A stretch of DNA of 64,000 bases from Thalassospira alkalitolerans (GTDB lineage Bacteria > Pseudomonadota > Alphaproteobacteria > Rhodospirillales > Thalassospiraceae). The notes under the pieces are model-generated. The model saw only the letters and a list, made by a program, of their open reading frames with translations, had not been told where the DNA came from and did not search any database. Both the position numbers and the translations under genes were made by a program. Position 1 is the stretch's first letter; each line of letters begins with the position of its first letter. Shown in pieces: positions 26,683-37,099 of the stretch. The stretch is taken from positions 1-64,000 of the forward strand of contig NZ_JFKB01000007.1 of the NCBI RefSeq assembly GCF_002115745.1, in the 5' to 3' direction.

Positions 26683-27780
26683 ATGACGGACGAGCGCCTC
26701 AAGCAAGTCTCAACCCTTCGACGTGCCATGATACGGCCGGAACTGGGCGCGATTTGCGGTACGATCCTGGTCTTTGTTTTCTTCTTCATGATCGCGGGCG
26801 ACAGCGGCATGTTCTCGCCCGAAGGGATCCAGAACTGGGGGGTGGTTTCTGCCCAGTTTGCCATCATTGCGGTGGGTGCCTGCCTTCTGATGATTGCCGG
26901 TGAATTTGATTTGTCGGTTGGTTCCATGATCGGCTTTGCCGGTGTGGTGATTGCCATCCTGTCGGTCCATATGGGCTGGCCGGTCTGGCTGTCGATTATT
27001 GCGGCCTTTGTGGTGTGTGTGGCCCTTGGTGCCCTTAACGGTTTTCTTGTGATCAAGACCGGCTTGCCCAGCTTTATCGTGACACTGGCCTTTCTTTATA
27101 TCCTGCGCGGGTTGACAATCTGGCTATCGGTTATGACCACGCGCCAGACCATCATCGGCGGGGTCAAGGAAGCGGCTATTGGTGATCCGCTGGCCTTTCT
27201 TTTCGGCGGGGTGATTTTCAAAGACCTGTTCCAGTGGTTTGCCGATATGGGCTGGATCGATGCCTTTACGCGCGGTTCGCGTATCGGTCAGCCGGTTGTC
27301 GAAGGAGTACCAATGCTGGTCGTATGGGCCTTGGCGCTGGTGATCTTTGGACATTGGCTTTTGACCAAAACCCGGTTCGGGAACTGGATATTTGCCTCGG
27401 GCGGGGATGCGCAGGCTGCGCGCTATGTCGGGGTGCCGGTTAACCGGGTCAAAATCCTGATGTTCATGTTTACCGCCTTTTGCGCGACGGTCTTTGCCAC
27501 CTGTCAGGTGATGGAATTTGGCTCGGCCGCAGCAGACCGTGGTCTTTTAAAAGAATTCGAAGCCATCATCTGTGTGGTAATCGGCGGCGCGCTTTTGACC
27601 GGTGGTTACGGATCGGTCATAGGTGCTGCACTTGGCGCGCTGATCTTTGGCGTGGTTCAACAGGGCCTGTTTTTTGCCGGGGCTGAAAGTTCGTTGTTCC
27701 GTGTGTTCCTTGGCACCATTCTGATCCTGGCTGTTATCATGAATACCTATATCCGCCGCATGATCACGGGAGAACGGTAA
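26683..27780 (+). CDS. inositol/sugar ABC importer permease
   Basis: 365 residues from the ATG at 26683. A ribose-type (BPD_transp_2) permease with about ten membrane helices. Recognisable segments are [41 protein letters not shown] and the EAA-like loop [21 protein letters not shown]. Its stop overlaps the ATPase start (TAATG). Confidence 0.9.
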   Translation: MTDERLKQVSTLRRAMIRPELGAICGTILVFVFFFMIAGDSGMFSPEGIQNWGVVSAQFAIIAVGACLLMIAGEFDLSVGSMIGFAGVVIAILSVHMGWPVWLSIIAAFVVCVALGALNGFLVIKTGLPSFIVTLAFLYILRGLTIWLSVMTTRQTIIGGVKEAAIGDPLAFLFGGVIFKDLFQWFADMGWIDAFTRGSRIGQPVVEGVPMLVVWALALVIFGHWLLTKTRFGNWIFASGGDAQAARYVGVPVNRVKILMFMFTAFCATVFATCQVMEFGSAAADRGLLKEFEAIICVVIGGALLTGGYGSVIGAALGALIFGVVQQGLFFAGAESSLFRVFLGTILILAVIMNTYIRRMITGER

Positions 27781-28559
27781 TGACCACACCATTGATTGAA
27801 ATGAACAATATCGAAAAGCATTTTGGTCCGGTGATTGCGCTGGGCGGGGTGTCGTTCGATGTGCGCGAAGGTGAATGTCATTGTCTTTTGGGCGATAATG
27901 GTGCGGGTAAATCGACCTTTATCAAAACCATGTCGGGTGTTCACAAACCGTCAAAAGGCACGATGAAGGTTAGCGGCACCGAAATTGCGTTTGACAGTCC
28001 GCGCGATGCCATGGAAGCCGGTATTGCCACAGTTTATCAGGATCTGGCGATGATCCCGCTGATGTCGGTGACCCGCAATTTCTGGATGGGCCGTGAACCG
28101 CGCAAAAGCTTTGGTCCGTTCAAATGGATCGATTTCAAACAAGCCAACACCGTGACGCTTGATGAAATGGCACGTATGGGCATCAATCTGCGCGAACCCG
28201 AGCAGGCGGTCGGCACCCTTTCGGGCGGGGAACGCCAGACGGTTGCAATTGCACGTGCGGTCTATTTCGGGGCCAAGGTCCTGATTTTGGATGAACCGAC
28301 TTCCGCCCTTGGTGTGCGTCAGACATCGAACGTTTTGGCGACGATTGATCGGGTGCGCAAAACCGGGATCGGGGTGATTTTTATCACCCATAACGTGCGC
28401 CATGCCATGGCGGTCGGGGATCGTTTTACCGTTTTGAACCGGGGCCAAACCCATGGTACGGCCAATCGCGGTGAAATCAGCCCCGAAGAATTGCAGGATC
28501 TGATGGCCGGCGGGCAGGAGCTTGCCGAACTTGAAGGATCCCTTGGGGGGACGATCTGA
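27780..28559 (+). CDS. inositol/sugar ABC importer ATPase (single domain)
   Basis: 259 residues. Walker [10 protein letters not shown], signature [15 protein letters not shown], Walker [13 protein letters not shown], His in FITHNVRHA. It is a single ABC domain, unlike the ~500-residue double-domain ATPases of ribose or classical inositol importers; the order binding protein, permease, single ATPase is like the frcBCA fructose importer of rhizobia. Overlaps iolC by one base (TGATG). Confidence 0.9.
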   Translation: MTTPLIEMNNIEKHFGPVIALGGVSFDVREGECHCLLGDNGAGKSTFIKTMSGVHKPSKGTMKVSGTEIAFDSPRDAMEAGIATVYQDLAMIPLMSVTRNFWMGREPRKSFGPFKWIDFKQANTVTLDEMARMGINLREPEQAVGTLSGGERQTVAIARAVYFGAKVLILDEPTSALGVRQTSNVLATIDRVRKTGIGVIFITHNVRHAMAVGDRFTVLNRGQTHGTANRGEISPEELQDLMAGGQELAELEGSLGGTI

Positions 28560-30472
28560 TGAAGACGATTGATGTCATTACCATCGGAAGATCATCGGTT
28601 GATCTGTATGGCGCGCAGATCGGCGGCCGGCTTGAAGATATGGCATCGTTTAATAAATATATCGGCGGATCACCGACCAATATGGCGTGCGGGACGGCGC
28701 GACTTGGATTGAAATCGGCCCTGATTACGCGGGTCGGTGATGAACATATGGGACGTTTCATTCGCGAACAACTGATCGCCGAGGGTGTTGACGTTCGGGG
28801 TGTGATTACCGATCCGGATCGACTGACCGCGCTTGTCCTTTTGGGGGTACGTGATCAGGAACAGTTTCCGTTGATTTTCTATCGCGAAAACTGTGCCGAT
28901 ATGGCCCTGTGTGAAGACGATATTGATCCGAATTTTGTTGCGGATGCGCGTTGTGTGACGGTGACAGGCACGCATCTTTCCCATCCGCGGACCCGTGCAG
29001 CCGTGCTTAAAGCATTACGTTTGGCGCGTGAAAATGGGGCGAAAACCGCGCTTGATATCGATTACCGTCCAAACCTTTGGGGATTGTCTGGTCATGGGGA
29101 CGGTGAAAACCGTTTCATTGCATCGGAAAAGGTCACCAAGGAACTACAAGCAACCCTGCATTTGTTCGATTTGATCGTCGGCACAGAAGAAGAATTCCAC
29201 ATTGCCGGAGGCACAACCGATACCCTACAAGCACTTGAAAATGTGCGGGCGGTTTCGTTGGCAACATTGGTCTGCAAGCGCGGGCCGATGGGGGCGGTGG
29301 CCTTTACCGGTGATATCGGTGCTAATCTTGATGACGGTATTTCCGGGCCTGGTTTCCCGGTCGAGGTTTTTAATGTGCTTGGTGCCGGGGATGGCTTTAT
29401 GTCCGGCCTGCTTAAGGGGTGGTTGACCGATCAGGATTGGCAAATATCGCTTAAATATGCCAATGCCTGCGGGGCCTTTGCCGTATCGCGCCATGGCTGC
29501 ACACCGGCTTACCCCAGTTGGGAAGAACTGCAATTCTTCTTTGATCGCGGCATAAAAAATCCGTCACTGCGCCATGATGCCGAGCTTGAACAGATCCACT
29601 GGTCAACCAACCGAATTGGCGATTGGCCGAAAATGCGCGTTTTCGCATTTGATCATCGTATGCAGCTTGAAGATCTTGCCGACGAGGTTGGTGTGTCACG
29701 TGATCGGGTCGGACCGTTCAAGAAGCTTTGCCTTGCGGCGGCAACCGAAGTTTCCGGGGGCAAACCGGGCTATGGCATTTTATGTGATCCGCGTTTGGGG
29801 CGGGATGCACTTTATGCTGCTGCCGGTTCGGGGTTGTGGATCGGACGCCCGGTTGAACTTCCGGGATCGCGCCCGCTGCAACTTGAAATCGGCCCCGATA
29901 TCGGCAGCAAGCTTGCCGAATGGCCGGTCGAGCATGTCGTTAAGGTCCTGTGTTTCTATCATCCCGATGATGACGTGGCGATGAAGGCGGCACAGGAAGA
30001 AACCATCCTGCGCCTTGCCGATGGCGCACGGGCCAACCGGCTTGAATTCCTGCTGGAAGTTATCCCGTCCAAAGTCGCCGAATGTGACGATCATACAACG
30101 GCCAAGATTATCGAACGGTTCTATGAAATCGGGGTTTATCCTGATTGGTGGAAGCTGGAACCGATGAAAACAGACGCGGCTTGGCGTCATGCCTGTGACG
30201 CGATTTCGCGCCATGATCCCTATTGCCGTGGCATTGTTGTTCTGGGCCTTGAAGCCCCCGAAGCAGAACTGGTTGCCAGTTTCGAGGTCGCGGCAAAGCA
30301 TGACATGGTCAAAGGCTTTGCCGTTGGCCGAACGATATTTGTCGGGGTTGCACGTGACTGGTTTGCCGGTAACATCGACGATGAAACAGCCGTTGCAAAA
30401 ATGGCCGAAAAATATCGCACGCTTTGCACCACATGGGATGCGGCGCGCCAAAAAGCGGGAGGAGCGGCATGA
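28559..30472 (+). CDS. iolC: 5-dehydro-2-deoxygluconokinase fused to DUF2090 (aldolase-like) domain
   Basis: 637 residues. Residues 1 to ~325 are a PfkB-family kinase (IGRSSVDLYGAQIGGRLEDMASFNKYIGGSPTNMA; active-site GAGDGFMSGLLKGWL), phosphorylating 2-deoxy-5-keto-gluconate. Residues ~330-637 form a DUF2090 domain (MRVFAFDHRMQLEDLADEVG ... GRTIFVGVARDWFAG). DUF2090 has the look of a class I aldolase barrel and is thought to stand in for the IolJ aldolase. No separate iolJ is present here, consistent with a kinase-aldolase fusion. Confidence 0.92.
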   Translation: MKTIDVITIGRSSVDLYGAQIGGRLEDMASFNKYIGGSPTNMACGTARLGLKSALITRVGDEHMGRFIREQLIAEGVDVRGVITDPDRLTALVLLGVRDQEQFPLIFYRENCADMALCEDDIDPNFVADARCVTVTGTHLSHPRTRAAVLKALRLARENGAKTALDIDYRPNLWGLSGHGDGENRFIASEKVTKELQATLHLFDLIVGTEEEFHIAGGTTDTLQALENVRAVSLATLVCKRGPMGAVAFTGDIGANLDDGISGPGFPVEVFNVLGAGDGFMSGLLKGWLTDQDWQISLKYANACGAFAVSRHGCTPAYPSWEELQFFFDRGIKNPSLRHDAELEQIHWSTNRIGDWPKMRVFAFDHRMQLEDLADEVGVSRDRVGPFKKLCLAAATEVSGGKPGYGILCDPRLGRDALYAAAGSGLWIGRPVELPGSRPLQLEIGPDIGSKLAEWPVEHVVKVLCFYHPDDDVAMKAAQEETILRLADGARANRLEFLLEVIPSKVAECDDHTTAKIIERFYEIGVYPDWWKLEPMKTDAAWRHACDAISRHDPYCRGIVVLGLEAPEAELVASFEVAAKHDMVKGFAVGRTIFVGVARDWFAGNIDDETAVAKMAEKYRTLCTTWDAARQKAGGAA

Positions 30473-32298
30473 AAACCGTTCGACTAACCGCCGCCCAAGC
30501 CATGGTGCGGTATCTGAGCCAACAGCAAAATGAAGACGTCGTGCCGTTCTTTGGTGGATGCTGGGCCATCTTTGGTCATGGCAATGTCGCGGGAATTGGC
30601 GAGGCATTACATGGTGCGGGGGATGATTTCCCGACCTGGCGTGGTCATAACGAACAGGGCATGGCGCATGCCGCCATCGCCTATGCCAAGGCATCCAATC
30701 GCAAACGCGCGATGACGGTAACGACCTCTATCGGCCCGGGGGCAACCAATATGGTCACGGCGGCGGCCTTGGCGCATGTCAATCGCTTGCCGGTTTTGTT
30801 CGTGCCCGGTGATATCTTTGCCAACCGTGCCCCTGATCCGGTTTTGCAACAGGTCGAGGACTTTGGTGATGGCACGATATCGGCCAATGATTGCTTTAAA
30901 CCGGTCAGCCGGTATTTCGATCGCATCATGCGCCCCGAACAGCTTTTAACCGCATTACCGCGCGCGATGGCAACCTTGACCGATGCCGCCGATTGTGGCC
31001 CGGTCACGCTTGCCTTCTGTCAGGATGTGCAGGCAGAGGCCTTTGACTGGCCCGAAAGCTTCTTTGCGTCCAAGGTTTGGAAAACACCCCGTCCGCGTGC
31101 CGATCTTGATCAGTTGGCGGATGCGGTGGCTGCCATCCGCGCCGCAAAACAGCCGATGATCATTGCCGGGGGCGGGGTACATTACGCCGATGCCTGTGAT
31201 GATCTGGCCAAATTCGCTCATCGTCATAATATCCCTGTGGGTGAAACACAGGCCGGTAAATCTGCCTTGCCATGGGATGATAATCTTAACCTTGGCTCTA
31301 TCGGTGTAACGGGGGCCAGCAGTGCCAACGCGATTGCTGAAGATGCCGATCTGATCATTGCGATTGGCACAAGGTTGCAGGATTTTACCACCGGAAGCTG
31401 GGCCTTGTTCAAACACCCGGATCGCCGCATCCTGTCGATCAATGTCTGCGGTTATGACACCGCCAAGCATAACGCGATTGCCGTTACCGGCGATGCCAAG
31501 GCAACGCTGGCTGAACTTGACAAAATGCTGGGCGATCATCGTGCGCCTGCCTTTGATGCATCGCTGAAATCCGATTGGATGGCGGCGTTGGATGGTGTCA
31601 CAGCAACACCAACCGGCAATAACCTGCCGACGGATGCACAGGTCATCGGTGCGGTTCAGCGCAGTGTCGATGAAAATGCGATTGTGGTTTGTGCGGCGGG
31701 CGGATTGCCCGGCGAATTACACAAATTGTGGAAGGCCTCAAAACCCAACGGCTATCATGTTGAATATGGCTTTTCCTGTATGGGGTACGAGATCGCCGGT
31801 GGGCTTGGTGTCAAGATGGCCAAGCCGGATCGCGACGTCGTCGTGATGGTTGGTGATGGCTCCTACATGATGATGAATTCTGAACTCGCGACCAGTGTGA
31901 TGCTGGGTCACAAGATCATTACTGTGATCCTTGATAACCGTGGTTATGGCTGCATCAATCGCCTGCAAATGGCAACCGGCGGCGAAAGCTTTAATAACCT
32001 TCTCGATACCGCGCGCCATGTCGTGCCGTCGGCGATTGATTTCACCGCCCATGCCGGGGCGATGGGTGCGATTGCCGAAAAGGTATCGTCGGTGACCGAG
32101 CTTGAGGCCGCGATGGAACGCGCGCACAAGGCCGATCGGTCATACGCCATTGTCATTGATACCGACCCACTGCCAAGCACCGATGCCGGTGGAAATTGGT
32201 GGGATGTTGCCGTGCCAGAAGTATCCGTTCGCCCGACGGTGAACGAAGCCCGCAAAAAATACGAAACCGCGCTCAAGGCGCAGCGCCCCGGAGATTAA
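30469..32298 (+). CDS. iolD: 3D-(3,5/4)-trihydroxycyclohexane-1,2-dione hydrolase
   Basis: 609 residues, thiamine-diphosphate-dependent ring-opening hydrolase of the inositol pathway. Start at 30469 overlaps the iolC stop (ATGA); the frame extends to 30424 without similarity. N-terminal Pyr domain has the catalytic Glu in WRGHNEQGMAHAAIAYAKA. The C-terminal PP domain has the ThDP motif VVVMVGDGSYMMMNSELATSVMLGHKIITVILDNRGYG. Product is 5-deoxy-glucuronate. Confidence 0.95.
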   Translation: MKTVRLTAAQAMVRYLSQQQNEDVVPFFGGCWAIFGHGNVAGIGEALHGAGDDFPTWRGHNEQGMAHAAIAYAKASNRKRAMTVTTSIGPGATNMVTAAALAHVNRLPVLFVPGDIFANRAPDPVLQQVEDFGDGTISANDCFKPVSRYFDRIMRPEQLLTALPRAMATLTDAADCGPVTLAFCQDVQAEAFDWPESFFASKVWKTPRPRADLDQLADAVAAIRAAKQPMIIAGGGVHYADACDDLAKFAHRHNIPVGETQAGKSALPWDDNLNLGSIGVTGASSANAIAEDADLIIAIGTRLQDFTTGSWALFKHPDRRILSINVCGYDTAKHNAIAVTGDAKATLAELDKMLGDHRAPAFDASLKSDWMAALDGVTATPTGNNLPTDAQVIGAVQRSVDENAIVVCAAGGLPGELHKLWKASKPNGYHVEYGFSCMGYEIAGGLGVKMAKPDRDVVVMVGDGSYMMMNSELATSVMLGHKIITVILDNRGYGCINRLQMATGGESFNNLLDTARHVVPSAIDFTAHAGAMGAIAEKVSSVTELEAAMERAHKADRSYAIVIDTDPLPSTDAGGNWWDVAVPEVSVRPTVNEARKKYETALKAQRPGD

Positions 32299-32304
32299 TT
32301 AAAA

Positions 32305-33210
32305 ATGATCCTTTATGGTACCAATCCGATTGCCTGGTCCAATGACGATGATCAGACCCTGGGGGCTGACATCTCGCTTGAAACTTGCTTGTCCGAAGCG
32401 GGGAAAATCGGTTTTGACGGGATTGAAAAAGGCCACAAAATGCCGACCGGTCCGGTGGCTTTAAAAGCCGCCCTTGATCCGCATGGCCTTAAATTCGTGT
32501 CGGGCTGGCATTCGCTGAACCTTCTGACCCATTCGGTCGCGGACGAGAAAAAAGCTATTCAGCCGCATCTTGACCTGCTTAAAGCCATGGGTTGCAAGGT
32601 TTGCATCGTGTGCGAAACCAGCAACGCCATCCACGGCGACGATAATGCTGCCCTTTCGGAAAGCCCGGTTCTGCCTGCTGACCAATGGGCGAAATTCGGC
32701 GCCGATGTCGAAGCCATTGCGGTCTATTGCGCTGATCAGGGTGTGACGCTGGTGTATCATCATCACATGGGCACCATTGTCGAAACGGCGGATGAAATTC
32801 ATGCATTTATGGCCAATACCGGCCCGAAAACGCATTTGTTGCTTGATACTGGTCATGCATGGTTTGGCGGTGCTGATCCCGAAGAACTTGCCACCCGTTA
32901 TATGGACCGGGTTGCTCATATTCATTGCAAAAACGTCCGTCCTGCCATTAGCAAGCAGGTCCGCGATGAAGGGCTGAGCTTTCTGGAAGGTGTTCGACGT
33001 GGCGTCTTTACCGTGCCGGGCGACACCGAAGGCGGTGTTGTCTTTGAACCGGTTTTGAAAATCGCAGGCGAACATGGTTATTCCGGTTGGCTGGTGATCG
33101 AAGCCGAACAGGACCCATCTGTTCGCAACCCGTTTGAATATCAGTCATTGGGTCTGAAATCCTTGCGCGCAATGGCAAAATCATCTGGTTTGGATAAAGG
33201 AGCCGCCTGA
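32305..33210 (+). CDS. iolE: 2-keto-myo-inositol dehydratase
   Basis: 301 residues, xylose-isomerase-like TIM barrel. Begins [47 protein letters not shown], typical of IolE; metal-binding residues lie in [25 protein letters not shown] and [11 protein letters not shown]. It removes water from 2-keto-myo-inositol to give the trihydroxycyclohexanedione used by IolD. Overlaps iolB by one base. Confidence 0.95.
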   Translation: MILYGTNPIAWSNDDDQTLGADISLETCLSEAGKIGFDGIEKGHKMPTGPVALKAALDPHGLKFVSGWHSLNLLTHSVADEKKAIQPHLDLLKAMGCKVCIVCETSNAIHGDDNAALSESPVLPADQWAKFGADVEAIAVYCADQGVTLVYHHHMGTIVETADEIHAFMANTGPKTHLLLDTGHAWFGGADPEELATRYMDRVAHIHCKNVRPAISKQVRDEGLSFLEGVRRGVFTVPGDTEGGVVFEPVLKIAGEHGYSGWLVIEAEQDPSVRNPFEYQSLGLKSLRAMAKSSGLDKGAA

Positions 33211-34013
33211 TGGCTGATCTGCTCAGAAAACCTTCCGGCACCATCGGCAAGGTGCATGATATTACGGCCGAAAATGCCAATTGGGGCTATGTCGGGTTTG
33301 GGCTGTATCACCTTAAGGCCGGTGAAACCGCGGCCGAGCCAACCGGCGATCGTGAAGTGATCCTTGTCCTTGTCGAAGGCAAGGCCGAAGTCGCGGTGGG
33401 GGATCAGAATTTCGGCGAACTTGGCAAACGCATGAATGTGTTTGAACGCATTCCCCCGGCCTGTGTCTATGCGCCCAATGATACAAATTGGACGGCAAAG
33501 GCCACGACCAATTGTACGCTTGCAGTTTGCACCGCACCGGGCAAAGGCAATTATCCTGCCCGGGTGATCACCGATATCGAACTGGTCGAACGCGGCAAAG
33601 GGGCCAATACCCGTTACATCCATCCCATCGCGATGGAAGAAAAAGATATCGCGGATAGTTTGCTCGTGACCGAGGTCTTTACCCCGCAAGGCAATTGGTC
33701 AAGCTATCCGCCGCACCGTCATGACGAAGATAACTATCCCGACATGACCTATCTTGAAGAAACCTATTATCATCGCTTAAACCCCGAACAGGGTTTCGGA
33801 TTTCAGCGTGTCTTTACCGAAGACGGCGAACTTGATGAAACCATGGCGGTTTCAAGTGGTGATGTTGTTCTGGTGCCCAAGGGCCATCATCCGTGTGGCA
33901 GCCCCTATGGTTATGAAATGTACTACCTGAATGTCATGGCTGGTCCGATGCGCAAATGGCGCTTCCAGAACCATCCAGATCATGACTGGATTTTCCAGCG
34001 CGACAGCAAATAG
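33210..34013 (+). CDS. iolB: 5-deoxy-glucuronate isomerase
   Basis: 267 residues, bicupin. The metal-binding cluster is in WSSYPPHRHDEDNYPDMTYLEETYYHRLNPEQGF and VLVPKGHHPCGSPYGYEMYYLNVMAG. Converts 5-deoxy-glucuronate to 2-deoxy-5-keto-gluconate, the IolC substrate. Located between iolE and iolG. Confidence 0.95.
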   Translation: MADLLRKPSGTIGKVHDITAENANWGYVGFGLYHLKAGETAAEPTGDREVILVLVEGKAEVAVGDQNFGELGKRMNVFERIPPACVYAPNDTNWTAKATTNCTLAVCTAPGKGNYPARVITDIELVERGKGANTRYIHPIAMEEKDIADSLLVTEVFTPQGNWSSYPPHRHDEDNYPDMTYLEETYYHRLNPEQGFGFQRVFTEDGELDETMAVSSGDVVLVPKGHHPCGSPYGYEMYYLNVMAGPMRKWRFQNHPDHDWIFQRDSK

Positions 34014-34051
34014 CCCCATATCGCAACACTTGTCCTTTCAGGATGTCAAAC

Positions 34052-35041
34052 ATGCTTAATATCGGACTTCTCGGCGCAGGCCGTATCGGGATCACCCATG
34101 CCAAAGCCGTTCAGGCCTTGCCGAATGCCAAAATCGCCAAGGTTTTTGACCCTATCGATGCCGCAGCCGAAAATGCCATCGCACTTACCGGGGCGACCCG
34201 TGCCTCGGTCGATGACATCATGGCAGATGACAATATTCACGCCGTGATCATTGCCACCCCAACCGATTTGCATGCAGATCAGATTGAGCTGGCCGCCCGC
34301 GCAGGCAAGGCGATTTTCTGTGAAAAGCCGGTTGATCTTGATGCCGGTCGTGTGCGCGATTGCCTGAAGGTGGTTGAAGAAACCGGTGTGGTCTTGATGG
34401 TTGGTTTCAACCGTCGTTTTGATCCAAGTTTCGCCCGTCTGCGTGCCGAGATTGATAATGGCAGTGTCGGCGATGTTGAAATGGTTCAGATTACATCGCG
34501 CGATCCGTCGGCGCCGCCGGTTGATTACATCAAACGTTCCGGTGGCCTGTTCCGCGATATGATGATCCATGACCTTGATATGGCGCGCTTCCTTTTGGGC
34601 GAGGAAATTGTATCGGTTTACGCAACCGGTGCTGTTCTGACCGATCCGGCGATCAAGGCAACCGGTGATGTCGATAGTGCGGCGGCAACACTGCGGACCA
34701 AAAGTGGCCGGATGGCGGTTATCACCAATTCACGTCGCGCAACCTATGGCTATGATCAGCGGATTGAAGTCCATGGCTCCAAGGGGCTGGTCGAGGCAGG
34801 CAATCATCGCACCACCTCCGTCACGGTGGCCAACGGTTCGGGCTATACCGCCGAACCGCTGATGGATTTCTTCATGTCACGCTATGCCGATGCCTATCGC
34901 ATCGAACTGACCACTTTCTGTGATGTCGTGGCAGGGAAAACCAGCAATTATCCAAGCGGTACGGATGGCCTGAAGGCCCTTCTTTTGGCGGATGCCGCCC
35001 TTGAATCGCTTGCCTCGGGCAAAGAAGTTGCCATTGGCTGA
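34052..35041 (+). CDS. iolG: myo-inositol 2-dehydrogenase
   Basis: 329 residues from the ATG at 34052; the in-frame ATG at 34043 directly abuts the AGG, whereas 34052 has AGGA at nine bases. Rossmann motif IGLLGAGRIGITHAKAV, catalytic Lys in CEKPVDLDAGRV, and the His/Asp pair in MMIHDLDMARFLLGEE. First enzyme of inositol breakdown, oxidising myo-inositol to 2-keto-myo-inositol. No iolA (malonate-semialdehyde dehydrogenase) follows, so the last step must be encoded elsewhere. Confidence 0.94.
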   Translation: MLNIGLLGAGRIGITHAKAVQALPNAKIAKVFDPIDAAAENAIALTGATRASVDDIMADDNIHAVIIATPTDLHADQIELAARAGKAIFCEKPVDLDAGRVRDCLKVVEETGVVLMVGFNRRFDPSFARLRAEIDNGSVGDVEMVQITSRDPSAPPVDYIKRSGGLFRDMMIHDLDMARFLLGEEIVSVYATGAVLTDPAIKATGDVDSAAATLRTKSGRMAVITNSRRATYGYDQRIEVHGSKGLVEAGNHRTTSVTVANGSGYTAEPLMDFFMSRYADAYRIELTTFCDVVAGKTSNYPSGTDGLKALLLADAALESLASGKEVAIG

Positions 35042-35096
35042 GGAGTGATTTTGTCGATATGTTCTTGATGTGATATAAAGGTCAAATCAACGCGAT

Positions 35097-35142
35097 AAAA
35101 CCGCCTGCAGGATTTTATGATCCTTGCGGGCGGTTTTGTTTT
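35097..35142. terminator. bidirectional terminator after iolG
   Basis: AAAACCGCC (35098-35106) pairs with GGCGGTTTT (35129-35137) and an inner CAGGA / TCCTT stem, followed by TTGTTTT on the plus side. It separates iolG from the converging FadJ-like gene, whose last codons run into the base of the structure. Confidence 0.8.
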
Positions 35143-37099
35143 AACCGGTTTTTCGCATGAACATCGGGCCGCCTTTGTGCCGCGGGAAGCCATATCCATT
35201 GATCATCACAACATCAATAGCATCCGGGCTGGTTGCGATCCCTTCGGACAGGATCTTGTCGCCTTCCGCCTGCATCGCACGCAGAATGGTTTCGATGATT
35301 TCCGCGTCTGTGAATGTGCGCCGGGTGATGCCCTTTTTCAGTGACTCACTGATGACCAGATCATCGACAACGGGATCGTTTTCTGCTTTGCCGTTCGCAT
35401 CATAACGATACCAGCCAAGCCCGTTCTTTTTACCCAATCGGCCCATTTCGCACAGGTAATCGCCAAGGGCGACATAACGCTCGTTGGGGTCGCGCATTGG
35501 CGCAAGGCGCTTGCGCGTTGCCCAGGAAATTTCAAGCCCCGCCATGTCCTGCATGGCAAACAACCCCATCGGGAAACCAAATGCGACCATTGCCCGGTCA
35601 ATGTCGCGGGGCAGGGCACCGTCTTCAAGCATGTATTCGCAATGTTTCCGGTACGCCGACATGATCCGGTTGCCGATGAACCCGTCGCAAATCCCGGTCG
35701 GTACCGCAATCTTGCCCAGCCGCTTGGCAAAGGCAAAAGCCGTGGCAAGGCTTTTGGCATCTGCCTTGGCGGTGCGCACCACTTCAAGGAGTTTCATGAT
35801 ATGTGCTGGCGAAAAGAAATGAAGCCCGATCACGCGACCCGGATTGGCGCACATATCGGCAATCGCGTTGATATCCAGATACGAGGTGTTCGACGCCAGA
35901 ACGGCCGTCGGTTTGCAATGCCGGGACAACTGCCCAAACACGTCATGCTTGACACTCATATCCTCAAACACAGCCTCGATCACCAGATCGGCATCCGAAA
36001 GGGCAGCGTAATCCGTGCTGCCCATAAAATCGCCCAATAACCGGTCGTACTTCTCTTGGTTTAGCAACCCACGTTTCAGGCTTCCGCTCAGATGGTGTTT
36101 GATCGTTTCTAGCCCCCGGTCACAGGCCGCGTCATCGCGTTCGATCATCACAACCGCGTAACCAACCAAAAGGGTGGCGGTGGCAATGCTCGCCCCCATA
36201 ATCCCGCCGCCAATCACACCGACAATTCGAATGGGATGGGGATCAACCTCCTTAAGCTCTGGCAGCTTGGCAACCGACCGTTCGGCAAAGAAAATATGAC
36301 GCAACGCCTTGGATTGGTCGCTGTCGCGCAGCCGAACAAAATTTTCCCGCTCCGTCGCAAGGGCTGTTTTGGCGTCGCCGGTCACGGAATCCCGGATGGT
36401 GTTCACCGCAACAATCGGGGCGTCTTGCCCGCGCGCCTTCTTTGTAACATCCGTGATAATGCCATCCCACGTGGTATCGTCCGGGGCCTTGATGGGGGCT
36501 CTGTTCATAAGGGCCACCGGGCAGGGGGTATCCTTGATCTGCACGGCAAGCGTTTTGGCCGTGCTCAGCAAATCATCCTGCGCAACCTTGTCGATAAGGC
36601 CGATGTCGTGCGCCTTGCGGGCTGTAATCGGTTTGCCACTGGTAATCATGGTGATGGCCTCGGCCACCGGGATCAGACGTGGTAATCGTACCGTGCCACC
36701 CGCACCGGGGATCAGACCAAGATTGACTTCTGGCAGGCCCAGTTTGGCCGTCTCCGACGCAACCCGGTAATGGCACCCCAGCGCAACTTCAAGTCCGCCA
36801 CCCAATGCCGTGCCATGAATGGCGGCAATGATCGGCTTTGTCGCGTGTTCCATGCGAATGATCAGATCGGGCAGGATTGGGTCCAATGGCGGTTTGCCAA
36901 ATTCGGTCACATCCGCACCGGCAATAAAGGTCCGGCCAGCACAGGTCAGGATCGCGGCCCGGATTGCGTCATCGCGGTCAATCAGTTCAATCGCATCCCA
37001 AATCCCCTTGCGCACGGCATGACTGGTGGCGTTAATCGGTGGATTGTCGATCGTGATGACCGCAATATCGTTTTCGATGGCAATACTGACTGGCGACAT
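35141..37099 (-). CDS. enoyl-CoA hydratase / 3-hydroxyacyl-CoA dehydrogenase (FadJ-like, C-terminally short)
   Basis: 652 residues. The N-terminal crotonase domain (1 to ~190) has both catalytic glutamates (GGGLEVALGCHYRVAS and LGLPEVNLGLIPGAGGTVRLPRL). The NAD-binding dehydrogenase domain starts at ~290 with VGVIGGGIMGASIATATLLVG. The C-terminal dehydrogenase domain (KIAVPTGICDGFIGNRIMSAYRKH) ends abruptly at INGYGFPRHKGGPMFMRKTG, about 45-55 residues before family members normally stop. Start codon overlaps the arylformamidase stop (TAATG), so it is co-transcribed with it. It could perform hydration and oxidation in the anthranilate pathway or general beta-oxidation. Confidence 0.9.
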   Translation of the reverse strand: MSPVSIAIENDIAVITIDNPPINATSHAVRKGIWDAIELIDRDDAIRAAILTCAGRTFIAGADVTEFGKPPLDPILPDLIIRMEHATKPIIAAIHGTALGGGLEVALGCHYRVASETAKLGLPEVNLGLIPGAGGTVRLPRLIPVAEAITMITSGKPITARKAHDIGLIDKVAQDDLLSTAKTLAVQIKDTPCPVALMNRAPIKAPDDTTWDGIITDVTKKARGQDAPIVAVNTIRDSVTGDAKTALATERENFVRLRDSDQSKALRHIFFAERSVAKLPELKEVDPHPIRIVGVIGGGIMGASIATATLLVGYAVVMIERDDAACDRGLETIKHHLSGSLKRGLLNQEKYDRLLGDFMGSTDYAALSDADLVIEAVFEDMSVKHDVFGQLSRHCKPTAVLASNTSYLDINAIADMCANPGRVIGLHFFSPAHIMKLLEVVRTAKADAKSLATAFAFAKRLGKIAVPTGICDGFIGNRIMSAYRKHCEYMLEDGALPRDIDRAMVAFGFPMGLFAMQDMAGLEISWATRKRLAPMRDPNERYVALGDYLCEMGRLGKKNGLGWYRYDANGKAENDPVVDDLVISESLKKGITRRTFTDAEIIETILRAMQAEGDKILSEGIATSPDAIDVVMINGYGFPRHKGGPMFMRKTG

